Positions 11,028-20,771 of a stretch of DNA of 59,177 nt are shown piece after piece; within the stretch, counting starts at the first letter, position 1; every line of letters begins with the position of its first letter. The translations under genes and the position numbers were made by a program. The stretch lies in the NCBI RefSeq assembly GCF_002910915.1, contig NZ_NEUF01000103.1, positions 1 to 59,177 on the forward strand. Reading direction: 5' to 3'. This stretch comes from Streptomyces sp. SM10. GTDB taxonomy: Bacteria; Actinomycetota; Actinomycetes; Streptomycetales; Streptomycetaceae. The notes below the pieces were generated by a model that was not told the origin of the DNA, ran no database searches, and saw nothing but the letters and a program-made list of their open reading frames with translations.

Positions 11028-13265
11028 TCAACCGAGCTCGGGCCCGCCCCTCCCTGTCGTACGGGAGGCGGCGGGCCTTCGCGTGTTCCCGGGGGCCACG
11101 ACCCCTGGAGCCCCCTCCGTGGGGGCGGTGTCGTCCGTCCCCGAGGAGGGGGCCCCTTCGCGGCCCGCCCCCCTGCCCGGCCCCGCCCGCAGGGCCCGCG
11201 CCACCGCGGCGTCGGGGTCCATCCGGCGGCCGGAGCGCCGTTCCGCGTCGTACCGCGCGTCGCCGAGCTCCGCCCTGGCCCGCTCCTCGCACTCGGCCCG
11301 GGGTCTGCCGTAGTGCGCCGAGCCGAACAGCGGCAGCCCCACCGAGGGCCAGATCCGGTCCGCCGCACCCTGCAGGGCCGCCGCCTCCGCCGCGTCGCCC
11401 TCGGCCACCGTGATCAGGGCCAGCAGCTCCAGTGAGAGGACCGTGCCGAGAAGGTCGTGGAAGGCGTGGGCGATGGACAAGGACTCCCCGAGCATCCTGC
11501 GCGCACGCCCGCTCGTCCCGGTCTGCAACGCCGCATAGCCCAGCACGTACAGGGCGTAGGCCAGGGCCCACCGCTCGCCGTGGTCCTCGCAGATCTCGCG
11601 GACCTCGTCGCAGATCGACGTGGCTCCGTCCACGTCCCCGCGGAACGCCACGGCCATGCCCAGTTCGACCTGGGCCATCAGCACATTGCTGTTCAGCTCG
11701 CCGATCTCCCGATAGCGCGCCAGCGCCTCACGCAGCAGTTCCTCGGCCCTGACCGGGTCGTCCGTGACGATCGAGAGACACCCCGTGCGGTGCACGGCGT
11801 AGGCCACCGCCGTCGCGTCCCCCGAGCGTTCGCCCTCCTCGCGGCACTCCTGCAGGGCCGACACCGCGCCGACCGGGTCCCCCTGCAGCACCGCGACGTA
11901 TCCGAGCACCCACAGGGCCTTGAGCCGCGAGTGGTCGTAGGGGGTCTCCTCCTCCAGGACGTGGTCCAGCCAGTGGCGGCCCTCGGAGAGGCGTCCGCAG
12001 CCCACCCAGTAGAACCAGAGGGTGCCCGCCAGGTACTGGGCGAGATGGACCTCCTCCGGGCTCTCCATCGAGCACTCCATCGCCCGCCGGAGGTTGGGGA
12101 GTTCGCCGTCGATCCGCGCCGCGGCCTCCGCCTGCCTGGGGCTGAACCAGTCGAGCTCGCACCAGGTCGCCAGCCCCAGGTACCAGTCCCGGTGCCTGCG
12201 GCGCAGCCGCTCGGCGTCCCCGGTCGCCCGCAGCCACTCGGCGCCGTACTCCCGCACGGTGTCCAGCAGCCGGTAGCGGCTGCCGACGGCCGAGTCCTCC
12301 CGCAGCACCACGGACTGCGCCAGCAGTTCGTCCAGTACGTCCAGCACCGAGTCGGCCGGCAGGCCGGGGCCGCTGCAGATGTACTCCACGGCCTCCAGGT
12401 CGAACTCTCCCGCGAACACCGAGAGCCGTGCCCACAGCAGCCGCTGCTCGGGGGCGCACAGCTCATGGCTCCAGCCGATCGCCGTACGCAGGGTCTGGTG
12501 GCGGGGGAGCGCACTCGGACTGCCGCCCGTCAACAGCCGGAAGCGGTCGTCGAGCCGGTGCAGCACCTGCTCCATCGTCAGGGCCCTGAGCCGCCCGGCG
12601 GCGAGCTCCAGGGCCAGTGGAATGCCGTCGAGCCGGCGACAGAGCTCCCGCGCGGTCTCCCGCCCGGCCTCCGTCAGCCGGAACCCGGACTGCACCGCGG
12701 CGGCGCGCCGGGTGAAGAGCTCCAGGGCGTCCTCGTCCGTCATCGGTGCCAGCGGGAAGGTGAGTTCGCCGTCCACCCGCAGCGGACGGCGCCCGGCCGC
12801 GAGTACCTGGAGGCCCGGGGCCCGGCGCAGCAGCTCCCGCACGAGCCCCGCACACGCGTCGGCGAGCTGCTCGAAACCGTCGATCACGAGCAGGAGCCGG
12901 CGCTCCGCGCAGTGCTCGACCAGGACGGCGCGCGGCGGTCTGCCGGTGTGGTCGGTGAGCCCCAGCGCGTCGACGATCGCGTGTTCGAGCAGCTCCGGGT
13001 CGTGGACGACCGAGAGCTCGGCGAGCCAGACGCCGTCGCAGTACCGTTTCTCCATCAGGGCGGCGACCCGGGTCGCGAAGCGGGTCTTGCCGACCCCCGC
13101 GACGCCCGCCACGGTGACGAGCCTGGACTTGCCCAGGAGCGACCGGAATGCGGCCAGTTCCTCGTCGCGTCCCACGAAGTCGTTCAGCTCTGCCGGGAGA
13201 TTTCCGCGCACGGTGACGGGCTCCGGGTCGCGGGGGGTGGGGGAGGGGCGCTGAGGGCGTCGCAT
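11028..13265 (-). CDS. STAND-type NTPase with helical/TPR C-terminus (AfsR-like, no DNA-binding domain)
   Basis: This is a 745-residue signalling ATPase. The nucleotide-binding core has LNDFVGRDEELAAF and Walker A VAGVAGVGKTRFATRV. It also has Walker B LLLVIDGFEQL, the sensor-like LAAGRRPL and the GIPLALELAAGRL motif. These are all typical of the ATPase module in AfsR/SARP and LuxR-type regulators. The C-terminal half (from about 430) is helical repeats resembling TPRs, ending in a Pro/Gly-rich tail. No SARP or LuxR DNA-binding domain is present at either end. The ATG at 13265 gives the family-like N-terminus; no SD is seen, so it may be leaderless. Upstream in-frame sequence to 13649 looks non-coding. 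The target is unknown. Confidence 0.78.
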   Translation of the reverse strand: MRRPQRPSPTPRDPEPVTVRGNLPAELNDFVGRDEELAAFRSLLGKSRLVTVAGVAGVGKTRFATRVAALMEKRYCDGVWLAELSVVHDPELLEHAIVDALGLTDHTGRPPRAVLVEHCAERRLLLVIDGFEQLADACAGLVRELLRRAPGLQVLAAGRRPLRVDGELTFPLAPMTDEDALELFTRRAAAVQSGFRLTEAGRETARELCRRLDGIPLALELAAGRLRALTMEQVLHRLDDRFRLLTGGSPSALPRHQTLRTAIGWSHELCAPEQRLLWARLSVFAGEFDLEAVEYICSGPGLPADSVLDVLDELLAQSVVLREDSAVGSRYRLLDTVREYGAEWLRATGDAERLRRRHRDWYLGLATWCELDWFSPRQAEAAARIDGELPNLRRAMECSMESPEEVHLAQYLAGTLWFYWVGCGRLSEGRHWLDHVLEEETPYDHSRLKALWVLGYVAVLQGDPVGAVSALQECREEGERSGDATAVAYAVHRTGCLSIVTDDPVRAEELLREALARYREIGELNSNVLMAQVELGMAVAFRGDVDGATSICDEVREICEDHGERWALAYALYVLGYAALQTGTSGRARRMLGESLSIAHAFHDLLGTVLSLELLALITVAEGDAAEAAALQGAADRIWPSVGLPLFGSAHYGRPRAECEERARAELGDARYDAERRSGRRMDPDAAVARALRAGPGRGAGREGAPSSGTDDTAPTEGAPGVVAPGNTRRPAASRTTGRGGPELG
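11041..11077. terminator. Hairpin downstream of rpsD
   Basis: Arms 11041-11054 and 11063-11077 pair over 14 bases with one bulged base and an eight-base loop. The element lies 28 bases after the rpsD stop and overlaps the extreme 3' end of the convergent ATPase gene. Confidence 0.7.
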
Positions 13266-13486
13266 GAAACACGCAGAGTACTGGCACGTAAGCTCTCCGT
13301 ACAATCTCCCCGCGTCAAGGGTCCCTGCCGCACGCCCCGTAATGCGGTACGGCGCCCGACGCCCGGCGCGATAGGCTCGGGACGACGATCGGCAGTGGTG
13401 GCAGGACGCGCCGGCCGAGCGGCGACAGGCAGAATCCGGCCGGGGTGATCCCGGCCGACGAGGCGACGAGCAGAGAGCGGTGCACT

Positions 13487-13951
13487 GTGTCCGGTGGAGA
13501 GGTGGCCGGCATCCTGGTGGCTGTCTTCTGGGCGATCCTGGTCTCCTTCCTCGCCGTTGTACTGGTGAGGCTGGCCCAGACGCTGAAGGCGACCACCGCG
13601 CTGGTGGCGGACGTGACGGAGCAGGCGGTCCCGCTGCTCGCCGACGCATCGGCCACGCTGCGCTCCGCGCAGACCCAGCTCGACAAGGTCGACGCGATCG
13701 CCAGCGACGTCCAGGAGGTCACGTCCAACGCCTCCGCGCTCTCGACCACCGTCGCCTCGACGTTCGGCGGACCGCTCGTGAAGGTCGCCGCGTTCGGCTA
13801 CGGGGTGCGGCAGGCGATCGGCCGCCGCACCGCCGCGGAGCCGGAACCGGCCCGCCGGGCCTCCCGTCGCACCGTGATCGTCGGCCGTACCGTGCCGTCC
13901 GCCCGTGACAGGAAGCGGAACGGCCGAAGCTCCCGCGGACAGAAGGACTGA
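13487..13951 (+). CDS. DUF948 membrane protein
   Basis: This is a 154-residue protein with one N-terminal membrane helix (VAGILVAVFWAILVSFLAVVLVRLAQTL). A helical stretch with repeated small and polar residues follows (VADVTEQAVPLLADASATLRSAQTQLDKVDAIASDVQEVT). This is the DUF948 pattern, related to methyl-accepting-like coiled coils. The C-terminus is basic and Ser/Arg-rich. I start at the GTG 13487, giving the conserved MSGGEVAGI N-terminus; an upstream ATC extension is not supported. It is followed eight bases later by the DUF6167 gene and then alaS, a conserved Streptomyces trio. The function is unknown. Confidence 0.85.
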   Translation: MSGGEVAGILVAVFWAILVSFLAVVLVRLAQTLKATTALVADVTEQAVPLLADASATLRSAQTQLDKVDAIASDVQEVTSNASALSTTVASTFGGPLVKVAAFGYGVRQAIGRRTAAEPEPARRASRRTVIVGRTVPSARDRKRNGRSSRGQKD

Positions 13952-13958
13952 TCCAGCG

Positions 13959-14255
13959 ATGTTCCGCCGTACCTTCTGGTTCACCGCCGGCGCAGCCGCC
14001 GGCGTCTGGGCCACCACCAAGGTCAACCGCAAGATCCGGCAGCTGACCCCCGAGAGCCTCGCGGCGCAGGCCGCGAACAAGGCGGTCGAAGCAGGTCACA
14101 AGCTGAAGGACTTCGCCCTCGACGTCCGTGAGGGCATGGTCAGGCGCGAGGCCGAACTGGGCGGAGCACTCGGCATCGAGGCACCGGCCGACCCCGAACT
14201 CGTCGCCCACCGCACACTTCCCTACAACTCGAACAACCGGAATGAGGACCACTAA
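13959..14255 (+). CDS. DUF6167-type small protein, 98 aa
   Basis: This is a short protein with a hydrophobic N-terminal segment ([21 protein letters not shown]) that probably anchors it to the membrane. A basic amphipathic region follows ([38 protein letters not shown]). I recall the family as DUF6167, conserved directly before alaS in streptomycetes. The ATG at 13959 is preceded by GAAGGAC. Its TAA overlaps the alaS ATG by one base (TAATG), which implies translational coupling. The role is unknown. Confidence 0.8.
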   Translation: MFRRTFWFTAGAAAGVWATTKVNRKIRQLTPESLAAQAANKAVEAGHKLKDFALDVREGMVRREAELGGALGIEAPADPELVAHRTLPYNSNNRNEDH

Positions 14256-16924
14256 TGGAGTCGGCTGAAATTCGCCGCCGCTGGCTGAGCTTCTTCGAGG
14301 AGCGCGGTCACACCGTCGTGCCTTCGGCGTCGCTCATCGCGGACGACCCGACTCTGCTGCTGGTCCCCGCGGGCATGGTTCCCTTCAAGCCCTACTTCCT
14401 CGGCGAGGTCAAGCCGCCCGCCCCGCGCGTCACCAGCGTGCAGAAGTGCGTGCGCACGCCGGACATCGAAGAGGTCGGCAAGACCACCCGCCACGGCACG
14501 TTCTTCCAGATGTGCGGCAATTTCTCCTTCGGCGACTACTTCAAGGAAGGGGCCATCGAGTTCGCCTGGGCCGCGCTCACGAACTCCGTGGCGGACGGCG
14601 GCTTCGGCCTCGACCCCGAGCGCCTGTGGATCACCGTCTACCTGGACGACGACGAGGCCGAGCAGATCTGGCGCGACAAGATCGGCGTGCCGGCCGAGCG
14701 CATCCAGCGTCTGGGCAAGAAGGACAACTTCTGGTCGATGGGCGTGCCCGGACCCTGCGGCCCGTGCTCCGAGATCAACTACGACCGCGGCCCCGAGTTC
14801 GGCGTCGAGGGCGGCCCCGCCGTCAACGACGAGCGTTACGTGGAGATCTGGAACCTGGTCTTCATGCAGTACGAGCGCGGCGCCGGCGACGGCAAGGAGG
14901 ACTTCCCGATCCTCGGGGACCTGCCGTCGCAGAACATCGACACCGGTCTCGGCCTCGAACGCCTCGCCATGATCCTGCAGGGCGTGCAGAACATGTACGA
15001 GACCGACACCCTGCGCGTCGTCATGGACAAGGCCACCGAGCTCACGGGCGTCCGCTACGGCGCAGAGCAGGGCTCGGACGTCTCCCTGCGCGTCGTCGCC
15101 GACCACATCCGTACGTCCGTGATGCTCATCGGCGACGGCGTCTCCCCCGGCAACGAGGGCCGCGGCTACGTCCTGCGCCGGATCATGCGCCGTGCCATCC
15201 GCAACATGCGGCTCATGGGCGCCACCGGACCGGTCGTCCGTGAGCTGGTCGACGTCGTCGTCGACACCATGGGGCAGCAGTACCCGGAGCTGATCACCGA
15301 CCGCAAGCGCATCGAGACGGTCGCCCTCGCCGAGGAGGCCGCCTTCCTCAAGGCCCTCAAGGGCGGCACGAACATCCTCGAGACCGCCGTCACCGAGACC
15401 AAGGCCGCCGGCGGCAGGGTCCTGGCCGGCGACAAGGCGTTCCTGCTCCACGACACCTGGGGCTTCCCGATCGACCTCACGCTGGAGATGGCCGCCGAAC
15501 AGGGCCTCTCCGTCGACGAGGACGGCTTCCGGCGCCTGATGCAGGAGCAGCGGGACAAGGCCAAGGCCGACGCGAAGGCCAAGAAGACCGGTCACGCCGA
15601 CCTGTCCGCCTACCGCGAGGTCGCCGACAACTCCGGCGTCACCGAGTTCACCGGCTACACCTCCAACGAGGGGGAGTCGAAGATCGTCGGCCTGCTCGTC
15701 GACGGTGTGCCCTCGCCCGCCGCCTCCGAGGGCGACGAGGTCGAGGTCGTCCTCGACCGCACCCCCTTCTACGCCGAGGGCGGCGGCCAGCTCGCCGACC
15801 AGGGCCGGATCAAGCTCGACACCGGCGCCGTCATCACGGTCCGCGACGTGCAGCAGCCCGTCCCCGGTGTCTCCGTCCACAAGGGCTCGGTCCAGGTCGG
15901 TGAGGTGACGGTCGGCGCCTCCGCCTACGCCGCCATCGACAACACCCGCCGTCGTGCCATCGCCCGTGCGCACAGCGCCACGCACCTCACGCACCAGGCG
16001 CTGCGCGACGCACTCGGCCCGACGGCCGCCCAGGCGGGTTCGGAGAACTCGCCCGGCCGTTTCCGCTTCGACTTCGGCTCGCCCGCCGCCGTACCCGGCA
16101 CGGTCCTCACCGACGTCGAGCAGAAGATCAACGAGGTTCTCGCCCGGGAACTCGACGTCCAGGCCGAGGTCATGTCCATCGACGACGCCAAGAAGCAAGG
16201 CGCCATCGCGGAGTTCGGCGAGAAGTACGGCGAGCGGGTCCGTGTCGTCACCATCGGCGACTTCTCCAAGGAGCTCTGCGGCGGTACGCACGTCGGCAAC
16301 ACGGCCCAGCTGGGCCTGGTGAAGCTGCTCGGCGAGTCGTCCATCGGTTCCGGGGTCCGCCGTATCGAGGCCCTGGTCGGTGTGGACGCGTACAACTTCC
16401 TCGCCAAGGAGCACACGGTCGTCGCCCAACTGCAGGAGCTGCTCAAGGGCCGCCCCGAGGAGCTCCCCGAGAAGATCTCCGGCATGCTCGGCAAGCTGAA
16501 GGACGCCGAGAAGGAGATCGAGAAGTTCCGTGCGGAGAAGGTGCTCGCCGCCGCCGCCGGGCTTGTGGAGTCGGCCAAGGACGTGCGCGGGGTCGCCCTC
16601 GTCACCGGACAGGTGCCGGACGGAACCTCGGCCGACGACCTGCGCAAGCTGGTGCTCGACGTGCGTGGACGCATCCAGGGCGGCCGGCCGGCCGTCGTGG
16701 CCCTGTTCACCACGGCCAACGGACGCCCGCTGACGGTCATCGCCACCAACGAGGCGGCCCGCGAGCGTGGCCTCAAGGCCGGTGAACTGGTCCGTACCGC
16801 CGCCAAGACCCTCGGTGGCGGAGGCGGCGGCAAGCCCGACGTCGCCCAGGGCGGCGGCCAGAACCCGGACGCCATCGGTGACGCCGTCGCCGCTGTCGAA
16901 CGCCTCGTCACCGAGACGGCGTGA
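14255..16924 (+). CDS. alaS: Alanyl-tRNA synthetase
   Basis: This class IIc synthetase charges tRNA-Ala and edits mischarged Ser and Gly. The 889 residues carry the catalytic domain ([53 protein letters not shown]). The editing domain has its HxxxH zinc residues ([19 protein letters not shown], and later CGGTHV). The C-Ala domain ends in a Gly-rich segment ([19 protein letters not shown]). The start overlaps the upstream stop, and its own TGA overlaps the ruvX GTG (GTGA), so alaS and ruvX form a tight unit. Confidence 0.98.
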   Translation: MESAEIRRRWLSFFEERGHTVVPSASLIADDPTLLLVPAGMVPFKPYFLGEVKPPAPRVTSVQKCVRTPDIEEVGKTTRHGTFFQMCGNFSFGDYFKEGAIEFAWAALTNSVADGGFGLDPERLWITVYLDDDEAEQIWRDKIGVPAERIQRLGKKDNFWSMGVPGPCGPCSEINYDRGPEFGVEGGPAVNDERYVEIWNLVFMQYERGAGDGKEDFPILGDLPSQNIDTGLGLERLAMILQGVQNMYETDTLRVVMDKATELTGVRYGAEQGSDVSLRVVADHIRTSVMLIGDGVSPGNEGRGYVLRRIMRRAIRNMRLMGATGPVVRELVDVVVDTMGQQYPELITDRKRIETVALAEEAAFLKALKGGTNILETAVTETKAAGGRVLAGDKAFLLHDTWGFPIDLTLEMAAEQGLSVDEDGFRRLMQEQRDKAKADAKAKKTGHADLSAYREVADNSGVTEFTGYTSNEGESKIVGLLVDGVPSPAASEGDEVEVVLDRTPFYAEGGGQLADQGRIKLDTGAVITVRDVQQPVPGVSVHKGSVQVGEVTVGASAYAAIDNTRRRAIARAHSATHLTHQALRDALGPTAAQAGSENSPGRFRFDFGSPAAVPGTVLTDVEQKINEVLARELDVQAEVMSIDDAKKQGAIAEFGEKYGERVRVVTIGDFSKELCGGTHVGNTAQLGLVKLLGESSIGSGVRRIEALVGVDAYNFLAKEHTVVAQLQELLKGRPEELPEKISGMLGKLKDAEKEIEKFRAEKVLAAAAGLVESAKDVRGVALVTGQVPDGTSADDLRKLVLDVRGRIQGGRPAVVALFTTANGRPLTVIATNEAARERGLKAGELVRTAAKTLGGGGGGKPDVAQGGGQNPDAIGDAVAAVERLVTETA

Positions 16925-17406
16925 CGCCGGACATGTCGCAGATGCGCCGTGGACGCCGACTCGCGATCGATGTCGGTGACGCCCGTATCGGGGTCGCCTC
17001 GTGCGACCCCGACGGGATCCTCGCCACGCCGGTGGAGACCGTGCCGGGACGTGATGTCCCGGCCGCCCACCGGCGGCTCGGCCAGATCGTCGAGGAGTAC
17101 GAGCCGATCGAGGTCATCGTGGGCCTGCCCCGCTCGCTCGGCGGCGGCGAGGGCCCGGCGGCCGCGAAGGTCCGTGCGTTCGCCCAGGTGTTCGCCCGTT
17201 CGATCGCGCCGGTTCCCGTGCGTCTCCTGGACGAGAGGATGACCACAGTGACCGCCACTCAGGGGCTGCGCGCTTCGGGCGTGAAGTCCAAGAAGGGCCG
17301 GTCTGTCATCGACCAGGCTGCCGCTGTGGTGATCCTTCAGAACGCTCTGGAGTCCGAACGGGCGTCAGGCGCTGCGCCGGGTGAGGGCGTCGAAGTGGTT
17401 GTCTGA
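16921..17406 (+). CDS. ruvX: Holliday junction resolvase-like RuvX (YqgF)
   Basis: This RNase H-fold nuclease family member (161 residues) is implicated in pre-16S rRNA 5' end processing and possibly junction resolution. The motifs are [49 protein letters not shown] and [16 protein letters not shown]. The acidic residues at DVGDAR, DERMT and DQAAA match the family active site. The gene starts with a GTG inside the alaS stop (GTGA) and lies between alaS and mltG, the usual actinobacterial order. Confidence 0.93.
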   Translation: MTPDMSQMRRGRRLAIDVGDARIGVASCDPDGILATPVETVPGRDVPAAHRRLGQIVEEYEPIEVIVGLPRSLGGGEGPAAAKVRAFAQVFARSIAPVPVRLLDERMTTVTATQGLRASGVKSKKGRSVIDQAAAVVILQNALESERASGAAPGEGVEVVV

Positions 17407-17506
17407 TCGCGATACGGTAACGTTCCGCGCGATGCGCCGGTGTTCGAACAGACACCGCACAGCAAAGCGAAGAGGCGGAGCGTCGTCTCGCGGCTCAAGG
17501 GGATCG

Positions 17507-19369
17507 ATGACTGAGTATGGCCGGGGCTCCGGCTCCGAACCGTGGCATCCCGAGGACCCCCTGTACGGGGACCAGGGATGGGGAGGCCAGCAGGCCGCCC
17601 ACGGCCAGGACCAGGGCCAGTACGACGGCCGGCAGCAGCAGCCCTACGCCCAGGACCCGTACGCCCAGCAGCACCAGCAGGACCCGTACGCCCAGCAGGG
17701 CTACCAGCAGGACCCGTACCAGCAGCAGCACCAGCAGGACCCGTACGCCCAGCAGGGCTACCAGCAGGCCCCGTACCAGCAGCAGCGTCGGCAGGACCCG
17801 TACCAGCAGCAGCATCCGCAGGACCCCTACCAGCAGGCGCCGCACGGCGCGCCGCAGGATCCGTACGCCCAGCAGCCGCAGCAGCCGCAGCAACCGCACC
17901 CCGACAACGGCGGCTGGGACACCGGCCAGCAGGCGGCGATGCCGTACGGCGCCCAGCAGCAGCCCTCGTACGGCAACGACGCCGGCGGCTACGGGGAGCA
18001 GGCCGACCCCTACGGCACACCCGAGGCCTACCCCCCTCCGCAGCCCCCGAGCCACCGTGAGCAGGCGCCCCAGCAGCCCCAGCAGCAGTCCGAGCAGCCC
18101 CAGCAGGGCCAGGACTGGGATCCGGACGCGCCGCAGGAGGAGACGCATCCCTTCTTCACGGGCGCGGACGAGCCGGCGGACGACCGGGGCTCCCGCTCGC
18201 GTTCCCGATCCCGTGAGGACGACGCGTACGAGGACGACCCGCGTGAGTCCGGCCGGGACGGTGGAGAACGCCGCGGCAAGGGCAAGAGGAAGAGCCGAAA
18301 CGGCTGCGCCTGCCTCGGTGTGGCCGCGGTCCTCGTCGGGGGCCTGGGCGGAGTGACCTACTTCGGCTACTCCTACTACCAGAACCAGTTCGGCGAAGCC
18401 CCGGACTACACGGGCAGCGGCACGGGCTCGGTCGAGGTGGAGATCCCCGAGGGTGCGTACGGGAACGAGATCGCGAGCATTCTGAAGAAGGCCGGCGTCG
18501 TGAAGTCGTCCGACGCCTTCATTTCCGCTCAGAAAGGGAATCCCAAGGGGGAGTCTCTCCAGGCGGGTGTCTATCTCCTGAAGAAGGAGATGTCGGCTGA
18601 CAGTGCTGTGACGCTGATGCTCGATCCGAAGAGCCAGAACGCGTTGATCATTCCCGAGGGGCGCACCAACCGGGAAATCTACGCGCTGATCGACAAACGA
18701 ATCGGCGCCAAGGACGGTTCCACGGCGAAAGTGGCGAAGGCTGAGGCCAAAAACTTCGACCTGCCGGACTGGGCAGAAGGTGGTCCCGATATCAAGGACC
18801 CGTTGGAGGGCTTTCTCTATCCGGCGGCCTATCCGGTCAGCAAGGGGGCGAAGCCGGAGGACGTACTCAAGAAGATGGTCGCCCGGGCCAACAAGGAGTA
18901 CGGCGATGTGGATCTGGAGGCGACCGCCAAGAAGCTCGGACTCGACGGCCCCTGGCAACTGGTCACTGTCGCGAGCCTGGTTCAGGCCGAAGGCAAGTAC
19001 AAGCATGACTTCGACAAGGTCGCGAGGGTCGTGTACAACCGCCTCAAACCTGACAACACGCAGACGTATGGGCTACTTGATTTTGACTCGACGGTCAATT
19101 ACATGAGGAAGGAAAGTACGCTCGATATCGGTGCGGTGGACGACATCCGGAAGATCGATGATCCGTACAACACCTACCACATCAAGGGGCTCCCGGCGGG
19201 ACCCATCAATAACCCTGGAGCTGTAGCGCTGAATTCAGCGGCGAATCCGGCTTCCGGTCCCTGGTACTACTTCGTGTCTGTCACCGAGGACAAGACGGTT
19301 TTTGCGGTGACCAACGAGGAGCACGAGCGCAACCGCAAGAAGTACGAAGACCAGAAGGCGGGCCAGTGA
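17507..19369 (+). CDS. mltG: Endolytic murein transglycosylase MltG with long Gln-rich cytoplasmic domain
   Basis: MltG cuts nascent glycan strands at the outer face of the membrane. The 620 residues comprise a roughly 260-residue cytoplasmic region rich in Q, P, Y and D with repeats. One membrane helix follows (CLGVAAVLVGGLGGVTYFGYSYY), then a LysM-like segment (SVEVEIPEGAYGNEIASILKKAG) and the YceG catalytic domain. In the active-site segment VASLVQAEGKY the invariant Glu of the family is kept. NTYHIKGLPAGPINNPG is the other signature. ATG 17507 has AAGGGGATC upstream. The 3' half uses noticeably more A/T-ending codons than its neighbours. Its stop overlaps the aroE GTG. Confidence 0.93.
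   Translation: MTEYGRGSGSEPWHPEDPLYGDQGWGGQQAAHGQDQGQYDGRQQQPYAQDPYAQQHQQDPYAQQGYQQDPYQQQHQQDPYAQQGYQQAPYQQQRRQDPYQQQHPQDPYQQAPHGAPQDPYAQQPQQPQQPHPDNGGWDTGQQAAMPYGAQQQPSYGNDAGGYGEQADPYGTPEAYPPPQPPSHREQAPQQPQQQSEQPQQGQDWDPDAPQEETHPFFTGADEPADDRGSRSRSRSREDDAYEDDPRESGRDGGERRGKGKRKSRNGCACLGVAAVLVGGLGGVTYFGYSYYQNQFGEAPDYTGSGTGSVEVEIPEGAYGNEIASILKKAGVVKSSDAFISAQKGNPKGESLQAGVYLLKKEMSADSAVTLMLDPKSQNALIIPEGRTNREIYALIDKRIGAKDGSTAKVAKAEAKNFDLPDWAEGGPDIKDPLEGFLYPAAYPVSKGAKPEDVLKKMVARANKEYGDVDLEATAKKLGLDGPWQLVTVASLVQAEGKYKHDFDKVARVVYNRLKPDNTQTYGLLDFDSTVNYMRKESTLDIGAVDDIRKIDDPYNTYHIKGLPAGPINNPGAVALNSAANPASGPWYYFVSVTEDKTVFAVTNEEHERNRKKYEDQKAGQ
17633..17887 (+). repeat. In-frame degenerate tandem repeats in mltG
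   Basis: Residues about 43-127 are built from variations of QQDPYAQQ and QQDPYQQQ. Two near-identical long copies run from HQQDPYAQQGYQQ, one after the other. At DNA level the CAGGACCCGTACGCC unit recurs. It encodes the low-complexity cytoplasmic domain of MltG and would be prone to length variation. Confidence 0.85.
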
Positions 19370-20208
19370 GCACGCTGAGGCGGGCCGCCGTCCTCGGCTC
19401 ACCCATCGCCCACTCCCTCTCCCCGGCCCTGCACCGCGCCGCATACGCGGATCTCGGCCTGGAGGACTGGTCGTACGACCGCTTCGAGGTCGACGAGGCG
19501 GCGCTGCCCGGCTTCGTCCAGGGGCTGGACTCCTCCTGGGCGGGACTCTCCCTGACCATGCCGCTCAAGCGGGCGATCATCCCGCTGCTCGACGGGATCA
19601 GTGACACGGCGGCCTCCGTCGAGGCCGTCAACACCGTCGTCCTCACCGAGGACGGCCGCCGCCTCGGTGACAACACGGACATCCCGGGGATCGTCGCGGC
19701 TCTGCGTGAACGCGGAGTCGAGAAGATCGAATCCGCCGCCGTCCTCGGAGCCGGAGCCACCGCTTCCTCCGCGCTTGCCGCCCTCGCCGAGATCTGCACC
19801 GGGCCGGTCACGGCCTACGTGCGCAGCGCGGCACGGGCCGACGAGATGCGCGACTGGGGCGGACGCCTCGGCGTCGACGTCAGGATCGCGGACTGGGCCG
19901 AGGCGGATGCCGCCCTGCACGCCCCCCTCGTGATCGCCACCACCCCGGCCGGCGCCACGGATGCCCTGGCGGACGCCGTTCCCGCGGTGCCCGGCACCCT
20001 GTTCGACGTCCTGTACGAGCCCTGGCCGACCGCATTGGCCGCTCGCTGGGCTGAAGCCGGAGCGGGTGTGGTGGGAGGCCTCGACCTCCTCGTGCACCAG
20101 GCCGTTCTCCAGGTGGAACAGATGACCGGTCAGGATGCACCGCTCGCCGTCATGCGCGCCGCGGGTGAGGCCGCGCTGGGCGGGCGTACCCCGGGCGTCT
20201 CCGGCTGA
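19366..20208 (+). CDS. aroE: Shikimate dehydrogenase
   Basis: This enzyme reduces 3-dehydroshikimate to shikimate with NADPH. The 280 residues show the N-terminal substrate site (LGSPIAHSLSPALHRAAY, SLTMPLKRAIIPLLD with catalytic Lys, VNTVV and GDNTDIPGI). The Rossmann fingerprint follows (AAVLGAGATASSALAAL), then a C-terminal GGLDLLVHQAVLQ with conserved Gln. The GTG start overlaps the mltG stop (GTGA). The rest of the pathway (aroC, aroK-aroB, aroQ) resumes about 800 bases downstream after an inserted leftward gene. Confidence 0.95.
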   Translation: MSTLRRAAVLGSPIAHSLSPALHRAAYADLGLEDWSYDRFEVDEAALPGFVQGLDSSWAGLSLTMPLKRAIIPLLDGISDTAASVEAVNTVVLTEDGRRLGDNTDIPGIVAALRERGVEKIESAAVLGAGATASSALAALAEICTGPVTAYVRSAARADEMRDWGGRLGVDVRIADWAEADAALHAPLVIATTPAGATDALADAVPAVPGTLFDVLYEPWPTALAARWAEAGAGVVGGLDLLVHQAVLQVEQMTGQDAPLAVMRAAGEAALGGRTPGVSG

Positions 20209-20213
20209 GGCGG

Positions 20214-20243
20214 GAGGGCGGGACGTGGGGTCGTCCCACCCTC
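20214..20243. terminator. Hairpin between aroE and the secreted-protein gene
   Basis: Twelve-base arms (20214-20225 and 20232-20243) with one mismatch and a six-base loop lie between the convergent stops of aroE and the leftward secreted-protein gene. The hairpin could serve both. Confidence 0.7.
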
Positions 20244-20262
20244 GGGCCTGCCTTCCGGACGG

Positions 20263-20697
20263 TCAGGCCGCCTCGGAGACCCAGCAGGTCCTGTAGGTCA
20301 CGATCTCGCTGCCCTCCTTGTTGGCGATCTGGATGCCGATGCCGTACAGACCGGCGTCGCTCTGGGCACTGGTGTACCAGGCGCGGCCACCGGGGGCCCC
20401 GCCGTCGTAGGAGTGCCAGCCCCAGTACTTGATGCCGCCGCCGTAGTTGCGGGAGACGAAGCGGACCTCGGGGTGGTGCCCGTCCGACGAGATGTCCAAT
20501 GCGGTGAGCTCCAGGTCGATGGAGGTGATGGTGCCCTTGCTCCACCAGCGGTACCCCAGCTCACCCTGGGCGCCGCCCGAGGTGCACGTCATGTAGCGCC
20601 AGTCGGAGTTGCCCTCCCCGGCGTATGCGGTGCCACCGAGGGTGGCGGTGAGTGCCAGTGCGGCGCCCAGGGTGAGCGAGATCAGGGATTTACGCAT
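20263..20697 (-). CDS. Small secreted protein of unknown function
   Basis: This 144-residue exported protein has no family I recognise. It has a clear Sec signal peptide: MRKSL, a hydrophobic core LISLTLGAALALTATLGG, and cleavage after TAYA. The mature part of about 118 residues is rich in Gly, Trp and Tyr and looks beta-stranded (YRWWSKGTITSIDLELTALD, EVRFVSRNYGGGIKYWGWHS). It has two cysteines, one near each end, suited to a disulfide. I choose the inner ATG (20697), which has AAGGATG at good distance; the ATG at 20706 has no room for an SD. The gene interrupts the aro run and has an AT-rich upstream region with a plausible promoter. Confidence 0.8.
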   Translation of the reverse strand: MRKSLISLTLGAALALTATLGGTAYAGEGNSDWRYMTCTSGGAQGELGYRWWSKGTITSIDLELTALDISSDGHHPEVRFVSRNYGGGIKYWGWHSYDGGAPGGRAWYTSAQSDAGLYGIGIQIANKEGSEIVTYRTCWVSEAA

Positions 20698-20742
20698 GAT
20701 GTTCATCCTTGTGGATTATTTGTGTGAAGATATTGCGCCACG

Positions 20743-20771
20743 ATTGTCGCCACCCCCCGATAGGTCGTCAA
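20743..20771 (-). promoter_or_regulatory. Promoter of the secreted-protein gene
   Basis: Reading leftward, TTGACG (20771-20766) is followed after 17 bases by GACAAT (20748-20743), a reasonable vegetative -35/-10 pair. It lies in an unusually AT-rich block (about 20700-20840) for this genome. It predicts a leader of about 40 bases before the start at 20697. The -10 is imperfect. Confidence 0.5.

Noticed and set aside
13266..13649. 128-residue N-terminal extension of the STAND ATPase
   Set aside because: It is Arg/Pro/Ser-rich and antisense to the start of the DUF948 gene. It contains no DNA-binding motif.
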